From the NCBI GenBank assembly GCA_021298875.1, contig JAJTHJ010000325.1:1-9387 (forward strand): a DNA stretch of 9,387 nt, written 5' to 3'. The DNA is from Burkholderiales bacterium. GTDB lineage: Bacteria; Pseudomonadota; Gammaproteobacteria; Burkholderiales; Burkholderiaceae_F. The stretch's first letter is position 1. Each line of letters opens with the position of its first letter. The notes under the pieces were generated by a model. That model was given only the letters and a program-made list of their open reading frames with translations, was not told the origin of the DNA and searched no databases. Position numbers and translations under genes: made by a program. Below are positions 1 to 7,174 of the stretch, piece after piece.

Positions 1-708
1 AAAGCGGCGCGGGCGGCGCGGGTCGGCCAGCGTGTAACCCTCGGCGATGCACACCCGCGCCTCGTGCGCGCGGAAGTCTTCGCGCCGCAGAAACTGCACC
101 GGATGCGTAGCCACCACCGGCAGCCCGAGGCGCGCGGCCAGCGCCACCGCGCCACGCAATTGCGGCTCGTCGTTGGGGCGGCCGGCGCGCTGCACTTCGA
201 GGTAAAAGCGCTGCGGGAAGGCAGCAGCCAGCCGCCGCGCGGCGTCTTCCGCCTGCGCGCGCTGGCCGGCGAGAAGCAGCGTGCCGACTTCGCCTTCCGC
301 GGCGGCGGACAGCGCGATCAGCCCATCGGTGGCGCCGCCGGTGAACCACTCGTTGCGCAACTCGCCGCGACCACGGACGTTGTTCTCCAGGTAGGCGCGC
401 GAGACGAGTTCGCACAGGTTGCGATACCCGGCGGCGCTTGCCGCGAGCAGCAGCAGCCGATACGGATGCTCGCGGTCGCCGTCATTGGCGACCCAGGCGT
501 CCACGCCGAGAATCGGTTTCACCCCCGCGCCGCGCGCCGCCTTGTAGAAGCGCACCGCGCCAAAGAGGTTGCCGCTGTCGGTCAATGCCAGCGCGCCCTG
601 CCCGTCGCCCGCAGCGTGCTTGACTACGTCGTCGATACGCACCACGCTGTCGATGATCGAGTACTCCGAGTGCAGTCGCAGGTGGACGAAGCGCGGTGCG
701 GCGGGCAT
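1..708 (-). CDS. dnaE: DNA polymerase III subunit alpha, N-terminal part (PHP domain), cut by window edge
   Basis: Catalytic subunit of the replicative DNA polymerase; it extends DNA in the cytoplasm as part of the Pol III holoenzyme. The 236 visible residues begin MPAAPRFVHLRLHSEYSI, the HLRLHSE motif that opens the PHP domain of bacterial DnaE. They continue with GALALTDSGNLFGAVRFYKA, then AGVKPILGVD, a YRNLCELVSRAYL stretch, and the ATHPVQFL and HEARVCIAEG segments. This matches the replicative DnaE1 type of betaproteobacteria rather than the shorter error-prone DnaE2. The palm and fingers domains lie outside the window. The start is well fixed: an in-frame TAG lies 15 bases upstream of this ATG with no other start between them. 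No Shine-Dalgarno sequence is visible; a TAGAAT hexamer lies 6 bases before the ATG. The family is near certain; DnaE1 versus DnaE2 is slightly less so. Confidence 0.95.
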   Translation of the reverse strand, partial: MPAAPRFVHLRLHSEYSIIDSVVRIDDVVKHAAGDGQGALALTDSGNLFGAVRFYKAARGAGVKPILGVDAWVANDGDREHPYRLLLLAASAAGYRNLCELVSRAYLENNVRGRGELRNEWFTGGATDGLIALSAAAEGEVGTLLLAGQRAQAEDAARRLAAAFPQRFYLEVQRAGRPNDEPQLRGAVALAARLGLPVVATHPVQFLRREDFRAHEARVCIAEGYTLADPRRPRRF

Positions 709-714
709 GCGGGC

Positions 715-720
715 ATTCTA
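715..720 (-). promoter_or_regulatory. Possible -10 element immediately upstream of dnaE
   Basis: On the minus strand the hexamer TAGAAT (five of six matches to TATAAT) ends 6 bases before the dnaE ATG. No convincing -35 hexamer lies at the expected distance, and there is no purine-rich ribosome binding site. If the hexamer works, transcription would start at or next to the ATG, giving a leaderless or nearly leaderless message. The alternative is that the hexamer is chance and the true promoter lies further upstream in 721-897. Confidence 0.25.
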
Positions 721-897
721 GGCAAGCGCGTCCGCGCGCCGGCGCCCGCGAGCGGCCTGCGCCGCAAGGGGCTGATTCGCCTTGCAAGCGGCGTGCTGCC
801 CGACTTCTCTATCGATTCACGGCAGCGATGGTCCGCCTTTCCGAGTCGGCGCGCGGGCTCCCGCCTACCTCGGCGCAAGACGCTACACCCCTTCGTC

Positions 898-1353
898 TCA
901 AGCGGCCTCGTCGGGCGCCGGATAGGCCTGCTTGAAAGTGAAGGCGCGCGGCGTTGGACCCTGCGCCCGTAGTTCGGCCAATCGTTCGGCGGCCTCGGCC
1001 ACGTCGGGCCGATGGCCGCTCGGCACCCACCACAGCACGGCCCAGGCTTGCGCCATCCGCTCGAACCACTCCTTGCGCCGGCGCATGATTTCGACGTGCG
1101 CGGAGCGATAGACGTAGTCGTTGAGCGACTGCACATCGCGCCAGACCGACATGTTGACCAGCGTGTTCTCGCCCAGCGGGCGCAGCGCGGTGGCGTCGCC
1201 CTCCTCAGTTTGCAGGCGCCAGACAAAGCCGGGCGCCTGTTCGGCCAGCGCATTGATGCGGTCGAGATTGGCGACGAAGTCGGTCATCAATGGCGAGTCG
1301 AGCGGCTCTTTCATCGTGGCGATGTTCAACTGGGCGAGTTCGTATTGGCTCAT
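898..1353 (-). CDS. DUF3291 family protein
   Basis: A small cytoplasmic protein of 151 residues with no signal peptide or membrane segment. The opening MSQYELAQLNIA, the stretch DFVANLDRINALAEQAPGFVWRLQ, then NMSVWRDVQSLNDYVYRSAHVEIMRRRKEWF and a late VPSGHRPDVAEAAERL are the hallmarks of DUF3291. That family has no established biochemical role; its fold is generally regarded as a dimeric alpha/beta barrel like that of heme-binding or monooxygenase-type small proteins (inference). A start two codons further upstream, at 1359, is possible. The one at 1353 is preferred because the weak ribosome binding site GTGAG then has a 6-base spacer, whereas it would abut the upstream ATG. It follows the broken acetyltransferase gene on the same strand by about 6-12 bases and is probably the last gene of that transcript. 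Confidence 0.88.
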   Translation of the reverse strand: MSQYELAQLNIATMKEPLDSPLMTDFVANLDRINALAEQAPGFVWRLQTEEGDATALRPLGENTLVNMSVWRDVQSLNDYVYRSAHVEIMRRRKEWFERMAQAWAVLWWVPSGHRPDVAEAAERLAELRAQGPTPRAFTFKQAYPAPDEAA

Positions 1354-1365
1354 GCTCATCTCACG

Positions 1366-1880
1366 TCACGCGGCAAGACGTTTGTAGAAGATCACCGTCG
1401 GCCGGATATCGCCATCGGGCAGCGCGGCGTAATGCGGAATCTCGCCTGCGCGCTGCCAGCCCAGGCGCGGGTAGATCGACGCGGCGGCCGAGCCCGCCAG
1501 CGTGTCCAGCACCAGCAGGGTCAGGCCCCGCGCGCGCGCGCTTCCGACTCGGCCGCGTCCATCAACTGTCGTGACAGGCCACGGCCGCGGCAATCGCTGT
1601 GCACGAAGAGCTTCTGAATCTCACCGCGATGCCGGCCGTTTTCCTTGCCGCAGGGCGCAAGCTGCACGGAACCGACGACCTTGCCTTCTTCTTCGACCAC
1701 CCACAGCAGCAGCCCCTCGCCCAGCGCCGCGTAGACGCCCTGCCAATAACGCAAGGCCGTGCTCTCGGCCAGCGGAGCCAGAAAGCCGACCGAGGCACCG
1801 CCGCGAACGGAGTCAATCAGCAGCCGGCACAACCCAGGCAGCAGCGCCGGCTCGGCGGCGGTCACTTGGCGTAGTTGCAT
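1366..1880 (-). pseudogene. GNAT family N-acetyltransferase, broken by a frameshift
   Basis: Two overlapping reading frames together make one normal-length GNAT enzyme. The first, 1521-1880, begins MQLRQVTAAEPALLPGL and carries the beta strand VVGSVQLAP, EIQKLFVHSDCRGRGLS (the acetyl-CoA pyrophosphate-binding loop, residues 96-103) and the helix LMDAAESEARARG. It then stops at TGA 1521-1523. The rest of the fold (LTLLVLDTLAGSAAASIYPR, LGWQRAGEIPHYAALPDG, IFYKRLAA) continues in another frame down to 1366. The switch falls in a CG dinucleotide run at 1529-1541, and removing one CG unit would restore ...EARARGLTLLVLDT. The gene is therefore a recent pseudogene, a slippage-switched gene, or a sequencing error. 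Start: ATG at 1880 with GAGG 7 bases upstream. It lies 13 bases after the stop of the secreted-protein gene, so it is probably co-transcribed. Substrate unknown. Confidence 0.85.
1529..1541. repeat. CG dinucleotide run at the GNAT frameshift
   Basis: A 13-base uninterrupted alternation of C and G, flanked on the left by further C residues, inside the acetyltransferase gene exactly where the reading frame changes. Dinucleotide runs like this are prone to slippage in replication and to read errors in sequencing. Confidence 0.8.
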
Positions 1881-1893
1881 TTGGTGGCCTCGG

Positions 1894-3042
1894 TCAAGGC
1901 TTGGGCTTCAGGTCGAAGTCGTACAAATGCGTGTTGTCGGTCGGCTCCCAGAAGATTCGGCCGATCGGGCGCAACAGCGTGCGGCTCAAAAAGCCTTTGC
2001 TGTCCGCGTCCGCGGCGCGCTCGGCTTCCGCCACGGCGCGCGCGTAGGGCAGCGGCTCCTTCGCGAGTTCGATTTGCACAGCCCGCGTCGCGGGGTCGAT
2101 CCGCACGCTATACCGGCCGAGGTTGTACAGCAGGTACATCGCAAACAGGTTGTCGTAGTCCTCGTACTGCCCCTGGTCGGCGCGAAAGTCGAGCGATAGC
2201 ACCGATGGGAAACGGTTGGGCAGATCCTTAAAGGCGACCGGCTCCTCCTCGCGCGGATCGACATAGGGCGAGTGCTCGTACTTCTTGTACAACACCACGT
2301 CCATCGTGTAGCCGCGCGCATCCCAGGCGCGAATCAGCTTGAGCGCCATCTCGATCGGGGTGTTGGCCGAGGTCGCCTTGCTCAAGCGTGAGAAGAAACC
2401 ACGCTGCTTGACTTCCAGGTCCTTGTAACCCGCGCCCCAGCGGAAGGCCGCGCCCACGGTCTTGGCGCAGTTCAGATCCATGTAGTCGTAGACGATTTCT
2501 CCGTTGTGGTACTCCGTGTTGGCCGCGCGCCGGTGAAAGTCGTCGTTGAGCCGACCGAAGAACGACGCCAACGCCGCGCGCTCCGCCGCCGGCACGCCGT
2601 ACGCGCGTACGCCGATCAGCGCGCGCTTGTAGACCTCGCCGTAGTCCAGGCCGAAAGAGGCTTTGGGGCCGAGCGAGGAGCGCGTGCCGAACAAGTACTC
2701 GGTCTTCGGCACACGGACCATCAGGTCCTGCGTGTAGAAGTGCTGGGCGTGCTTCGGGTCGCGGTCGGCGTAGAAATTGGCGGAGTACACGAGGTCGTCG
2801 TCCTGCCCCGGCTCACGGATCGCCAGCGCCAGATGCCCCGCCGAGCCGCTCTTGGACGTGCCGAAGCTGATCAGCAACTCCAGGTCGTAAGGGTCTTTGC
2901 GGAGGGCTGAGACGACTTCTTCGAGCTTGGCGGGTTCCGGCCCGCCGGGGGTGGCGAAGTCGGCGGCGGTGGCGGGCGCGGCGACGAGTAGCGCCGCCGT
3001 GAGCACAACCCAGCGCAATGCACGCTGTACCGACGACGGCAC
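1894..3042 (-). CDS. Secreted protein with putative permuted papain-like (Lnb-N/DUF4105-like) domain
   Basis: A protein of 382 residues from the chosen GTG start. Residues 1-27 look like a Sec signal peptide: Arg at 7 and 10, hydrophobic VVLTAALLVAA, then PATAA followed by DF. The mature part should be periplasmic or exported. Residues 69-75 read GHLALAI, with His70, followed by LVYSANFYADRD; residues 189-195 read DLNCAKT, with Cys192. A His in a short hydrophobic strand well ahead of an Asn-Cys pair is the order seen in circularly permuted papain-like folds, such as the Lnb N-terminal/DUF4105 and LRAT-like groups. Assignment to one of these is inference from motif order, not a recognised full match. 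The C-terminal third has no motif I recognise. The frame stays open to a GTG at 3168, but that extension would translate a REPIN-like palindrome (3051-3131) and push the signal peptide inward to residue 43 onward. No start here has a good ribosome binding site. It is the first gene of a run with the GNAT and DUF3291 genes. Confidence 0.72.
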   Translation of the reverse strand: MPSSVQRALRWVVLTAALLVAAPATAADFATPGGPEPAKLEEVVSALRKDPYDLELLISFGTSKSGSAGHLALAIREPGQDDDLVYSANFYADRDPKHAQHFYTQDLMVRVPKTEYLFGTRSSLGPKASFGLDYGEVYKRALIGVRAYGVPAAERAALASFFGRLNDDFHRRAANTEYHNGEIVYDYMDLNCAKTVGAAFRWGAGYKDLEVKQRGFFSRLSKATSANTPIEMALKLIRAWDARGYTMDVVLYKKYEHSPYVDPREEEPVAFKDLPNRFPSVLSLDFRADQGQYEDYDNLFAMYLLYNLGRYSVRIDPATRAVQIELAKEPLPYARAVAEAERAADADSKGFLSRTLLRPIGRIFWEPTDNTHLYDFDLKPKP

Positions 3043-3050
3043 AGCCCCAC

Positions 3051-3131
3051 CGTCGCCCTGGCGCAGGCCGGGGCCCAGTGTCGTTGCGTTCAAGACAAAG
3101 TCGCTGGGCCCCGGTTTTGGCCGGGGCGACG
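3051..3131. repeat. REPIN-like double palindrome
   Basis: Two 28-base arms, 3051-3078 and 3104-3131, are inverted copies of each other apart from a one-base mismatch and a 6-base central bubble. They are separated by 25 bases. The inner 11 bases pair perfectly (CCGGGGCCCAG with CTGGGCCCCGG). Each arm can also fold on itself: CCCCGG and CCGGGG around a 6-base loop on the right, and CCCTGG and CCGGGG on the left. Two REP-type hairpins in inverted orientation are the architecture of a REPIN or BIME. It lies between the rhlE stop and the secreted-protein gene. No RAYT transposase gene is in the window. Confidence 0.7.
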
Positions 3132-3206
3132 AAGCAAGTAAAGCGTCGTCAACGAGCAGAGAGCGCACGGCGACACGGAAGCACTAACCAAGGCCCGCCG
3201 AAGATA

Positions 3207-4736
<1,530 letters not shown>

Positions 4737-5037
4737 GGATGAACCTTGAACAAATGCCGTCGGCCAACAGCGTGAGCTGCGAGCGTGATTTCGACGACCA
4801 GCGGGAAGAAAACGGCGGGAACCGCAGTGCGCCGGTACGGCGCGTCAGGATTGACGGCGACGATGGCTAACGATCGGGGATCGAGAGCACTGGTCTCATG
4901 TCGCGTGGACGGAGTGTACCGGCTTTGCGAGTACACCAAAGTTCAGCCTCATGGCGCAAGCGCCGCAGCGTCTTCGTAGAGTAAGATTTCGCCGCCACGA
5001 GGCTAACCGCCGGTTTGCCCAGACAGGAGCGACGATC
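4737..5037. other. Divergent intergenic region between rhlE and the DUF433 gene
   Basis: About 300 bases without a convincing gene, expected to hold the promoters of rhlE (leftward) and of the DUF433/DUF5615 pair (rightward). A weak leftward candidate is TTGCGC (4954-4959) with TGTACT (4930-4935), 18 bases apart. If real, it gives rhlE an untranslated leader of nearly 190 bases. A rightward -10-like TAAGAT lies at 4982-4987 but lacks a good -35. The 4951-5037 stretch is open in frame with the DUF433 gene, but the good ribosome binding site lies just before 5038, so it is taken as leader rather than protein. Confidence 0.4.
5025..5029 (+). promoter_or_regulatory. Ribosome binding site fixing the DUF433 start
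   Basis: AGGAG lies 8 bases ahead of ATG 5038 and decides between this start and the in-frame ATG at 4951, which would add 29 residues not expected in the family. Confidence 0.8.
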
Positions 5038-5268
5038 ATGGTCGAATTTAACCGAATCACGCAGCAGCCCGGAGTCATGGGCGGCAAGGCGTGCGTCCGA
5101 GGTACGCGAGTCACGGTCGGCATGATCGTCGGGCAGATTGGGGCCGGAATCACCCCGCAACAACTGCTCGCGGACTATCCGTATCTGGAGCTCGAAGACA
5201 TCCTGCAAGCGCTGCGCTACGCCGCGTGGCGGGCCGAGGAACGCGAGATCGAACTCGCCGCAGCGTGA
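5038..5268 (+). CDS. DUF433 protein, predicted antitoxin of a DUF433/DUF5615 pair
   Basis: A 76-residue protein with the full DUF433 pattern: FNRITQQPGVMGGKACVRGTRVTV (4-27), then a helix-turn-helix-like segment IVGQIGAGITPQQLLADYP (30-48) and LELEDILQALRYAAW (50-64). DUF433 proteins are commonly encoded directly upstream of DUF5615 (PIN-like) proteins and are predicted antitoxins: the winged-helix-like core would bind the operator and the C-terminal part the toxin. Here its TGA overlaps the GTG of the next gene by the four bases GTGA, implying translational coupling. The start has an AGGAG ribosome binding site. Antitoxin function is inferred from family and neighbour. GC content is similar to the host genes. 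Confidence 0.88.
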   Translation: MVEFNRITQQPGVMGGKACVRGTRVTVGMIVGQIGAGITPQQLLADYPYLELEDILQALRYAAWRAEEREIELAAA

Positions 5269-5639
5269 AGATATTGATCGACATGAATCTGTCACCGCGC
5301 TGGTGCGAGGCGCTGGCGCGAGCAGGGTTCCACGCCGCGCACTGGAGCACGCTGGGTCCACGCGGCTCGCCCGACACCGACGTGTTGGCGTACGCAAGGG
5401 ACGGCGGGTTCGTGGTCCTGACGCACGACCTGGACTTCGCAGCGATCCTCGCAGCCTCGCGCGGCGCCGCGCCGAGTGTGGTTCAGATCCGCAGCGCCAA
5501 CCTGGCACCCCAGGAGTTGGCGCCGGTGGTGATCCGCGCGCTACGCCAGATGCGGGCCGAACTCGCCGCCGGCGCACTGCTCACGGTCGAGCCGCATCGG
5601 ATGCGACTGCGCGTGCTGCCGCTGCTACCGGCAAACTAA
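5265..5639 (+). CDS. DUF5615 PIN-like protein, predicted toxin RNase
   Basis: 124 residues from a GTG start overlapping the preceding stop. Expected acidic residues of a Mut7-C/PIN-like nuclease are visible: Asp6 in KILIDMNLSPRW, Asp37/Asp39 in SPDTDVLAYAR, and Asp55 and Asp57 in VVLTHDLDFAAIL. The AGFHAAHW stretch and PSVVQIRSANL are typical of DUF5615. By analogy with VapC, such proteins are predicted metal-dependent ribonucleases held inactive by the upstream antitoxin; the target is unknown. A shorter start at ATG 5283 would lose Asp6, so GTG 5265 is preferred. The acidic set looks intact, so the toxin is probably not decayed. After its stop there are about 90 bases without a gene before the transposase remnant. 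Confidence 0.88.
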   Translation: MKILIDMNLSPRWCEALARAGFHAAHWSTLGPRGSPDTDVLAYARDGGFVVLTHDLDFAAILAASRGAAPSVVQIRSANLAPQELAPVVIRALRQMRAELAAGALLTVEPHRMRLRVLPLLPAN

Positions 5640-5726
5640 ACGCCCTTGCGGCGGAGGTTGCCCGCCATGCTGTAACGGCGCCTCTGTGTCCAGAGCGCAG
5701 CGCACGGCGAAAACGAAGCCGACGCA

Positions 5727-5924
5727 CTACATCTGCAAAGTATTCAACCACGGCCCCTTTTTCCTGCGCCAAGTCAACGGCGCGAAGGCCAAGCAGCGGA
5801 ACTGCTCGGCGCACGACAGGGTGCGCACCCGCTGGTCGCCGCCGTAGCGCTCGACGATGCGGTGAAAGGTCTTCCAGGGCAGGAAGTCCATGATCTGGGC
5901 GAACAGGGTCTTGCCGACGTTCAT
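5727..5924 (-). pseudogene. IS4-family (DUF4372) transposase, 5' remnant
   Basis: From ATG 5924 the minus strand reads MNVGKTLFAQIMDFLPWKTF and continues HRIVERYGGDQRVRTLSCAEQF...LAFAPLTW. This is the DUF4372 N-terminal domain found ahead of the DDE nuclease domain in one branch of IS4-type transposases. Homology ends near residue 52 (about 5766), where family members continue with an ESLRDIE-like stretch. Here unrelated residues lead to a stop at 5727-5729. The catalytic DDE domain (some 300 residues) is absent in all frames nearby, so this is a truncation and not a frameshift. GGAGGG lies 5 bases before the ATG, so the original translation start survives. The insertion-sequence end probably lies somewhere between 5925 and about 6010; the terminal repeat could not be fixed from one copy. 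Confidence 0.88.
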
Positions 5925-6082
5925 CGTTCCCTCCGGCCGAAACAAGGCCGCGAGGGTGGCGCAAACCGGCTGCGCCGTTCAAATCGGAGACACCCCTGAC
6001 TTCCATGAAAGCCGCGCCGCTATTGGGTTTCCGGGCATCCGCCCCGAAGTTAACCGGATACTACTGGCTTGAAATATCACCT

Positions 6083-6100
6083 TATCGGCGTTCGCCGATA
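6083..6100. promoter_or_regulatory. Perfect palindrome, candidate operator of the ParA gene
   Basis: TATCGGCG and CGCCGATA are perfect 8-base inverted arms around TT, centred 46 bases before the ParA start in an AT-richer stretch (about 6050-6137). Size and symmetry suit a dimeric regulator. It could be an autoregulatory or host-factor operator, or a partition-like site. It does not match the classical chromosomal parS sequence. No regulator gene lies beside it. Confidence 0.5.
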
Positions 6101-6137
6101 GACTGCGCCTCAACAATATTCTCTTGGGGATATCCGT

Positions 6138-7133
6138 ATGAAAAAGATCGCTCTGTTCAATCACAAGGGCGGGGTCGGCAAGACAACCCTCACCGTAAAC
6201 ATCGCCGACGCGCTCGCGGACATGGGAAAACGTGTACTGCTAGTCGACGCCGACCCGCAGTGCAACCTGACTTCGTTTTACGTCGAGGAGAGCAAGCTTG
6301 AGCAGCTCCTCGGTGAGTCTGGACAAGACGGGTCAGAGGCGACTCTTTGGTCCGCCATCAAGCCCGTTGTCGAGGGGCGAGGAGATATCGCATCGGTCGC
6401 GCTTTGGGAGATTGGTGAGTCCAAGACTCGCCTCTTCCCGGGCGACGTCATGCTTTCTCTCTACGAGGAGGAACTGCCGCAAGCATGGACGGAATGCTTC
6501 GCGCGCAAGACCCGCGGCTACGACGTCGCTACGGCAATGTCGCGCGCTGTGTCCGCCGCGGCCAAAGAGTGCAGGGCAGACGTAGTGATCTACGACGTCG
6601 GACCGAACGTGGGAGCGCTGAATCGAGTCGTGCTCCTAGACTGCGATGCTTTTGTGACTCCGGTCGCTGCAGACTTGTTTTCCCTGCGGGCTCTGAGCAC
6701 GGTTGGCGTATCAGTGGCGCGGTGGATTCGCGATTGGGCAACCATCCGTAGCATCGCCCCAGATGCGCAACGACGCGCGCTCTTTCAAGGAAAGCCGGCT
6801 TTTCTTGGATACGTGACTTCTGCGTACAAGGTGAACTCTGGTCGAAGCGCGGCTAATCCGCACCAGGATTGGGAGAAACGAATAGCGCCCCGCGTGCGAG
6901 ATCGGATCGTCACGGACCTGCGAGCCGTTGACGACGCCTTGGTTCCACATGGCGGAAACAAGATCGGCGCCATAAAGCACTTCCAGAGTCTCGCTCCCGA
7001 GGCACAAAAGCATGGCCGAGCAATCGGCAAGCTCCGCGGGTACGTCAACTCTGGCCACTACGTGACGGTCGACGAGGCAGCCGCAGAGTTCCGAGAACTC
7101 GCCGAAGAAATCGCCAAACGAGCGTCCCTCTGA
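6138..7133 (+). CDS. Solitary ParA/Soj-type P-loop ATPase
   Basis: 331 residues starting MKKIALFNHKGGVGKTT. The deviant Walker A motif KGGVGKTT spans 10-17, with signature Lys10 and P-loop Lys15. LLVDADPQCNLT follows at 34-45 and the Walker B-like IYDVGPNVG at 151-159. A C-terminal IGAIKHFQSLAPEAQKHGRAI is typical of ParA-like proteins carried by accessory DNA. Such ATPases dimerise on ATP and bind DNA or membrane to position plasmids, chromosomes or protein cargo. There is no N-terminal DNA-binding extension. No ParB, MinE or other partner lies next to it: upstream is a transposase scar and downstream a convergent trpB2. The start has GGGGA 7 bases upstream. GC looks lower than in neighbours (hand count 34/60 at 6601-6660 against 39/60 at 7801-7860 in trpB2), suggesting transfer. 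Family is certain; function (partition remnant, cargo positioning, defence) is open. Confidence 0.92.
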   Translation: MKKIALFNHKGGVGKTTLTVNIADALADMGKRVLLVDADPQCNLTSFYVEESKLEQLLGESGQDGSEATLWSAIKPVVEGRGDIASVALWEIGESKTRLFPGDVMLSLYEEELPQAWTECFARKTRGYDVATAMSRAVSAAAKECRADVVIYDVGPNVGALNRVVLLDCDAFVTPVAADLFSLRALSTVGVSVARWIRDWATIRSIAPDAQRRALFQGKPAFLGYVTSAYKVNSGRSAANPHQDWEKRIAPRVRDRIVTDLRAVDDALVPHGGNKIGAIKHFQSLAPEAQKHGRAIGKLRGYVNSGHYVTVDEAAAEFRELAEEIAKRASL

Positions 7134-7174
7134 GAAGAAGTGCGGTAGCAGCGAAGCGCGCACGAAGTCGAGAG

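Noticed and set aside
709..897. Small gene or terminator between dnaE and the DUF3291 gene
   Set aside because: Only a short GCGGG/CCCGC pair (853-864) and no frame with a plausible start, ribosome binding site and protein signature.
64..972. Plus-strand open frame (302 codons) across dnaE, the intergenic gap and part of the DUF3291 gene
   Set aside because: It spans two real minus-strand genes and an intergenic region, which a true gene would not do here.
4951..5037. N-terminal extension of the DUF433 protein
   Set aside because: No ribosome binding site at 4951, arginine-rich and unlike the family; AGGAG precedes the ATG at 5038.
6083..6100. Chromosomal parS site
   Set aside because: The dyad does not resemble the classical parS sequence and no ParB is encoded nearby.
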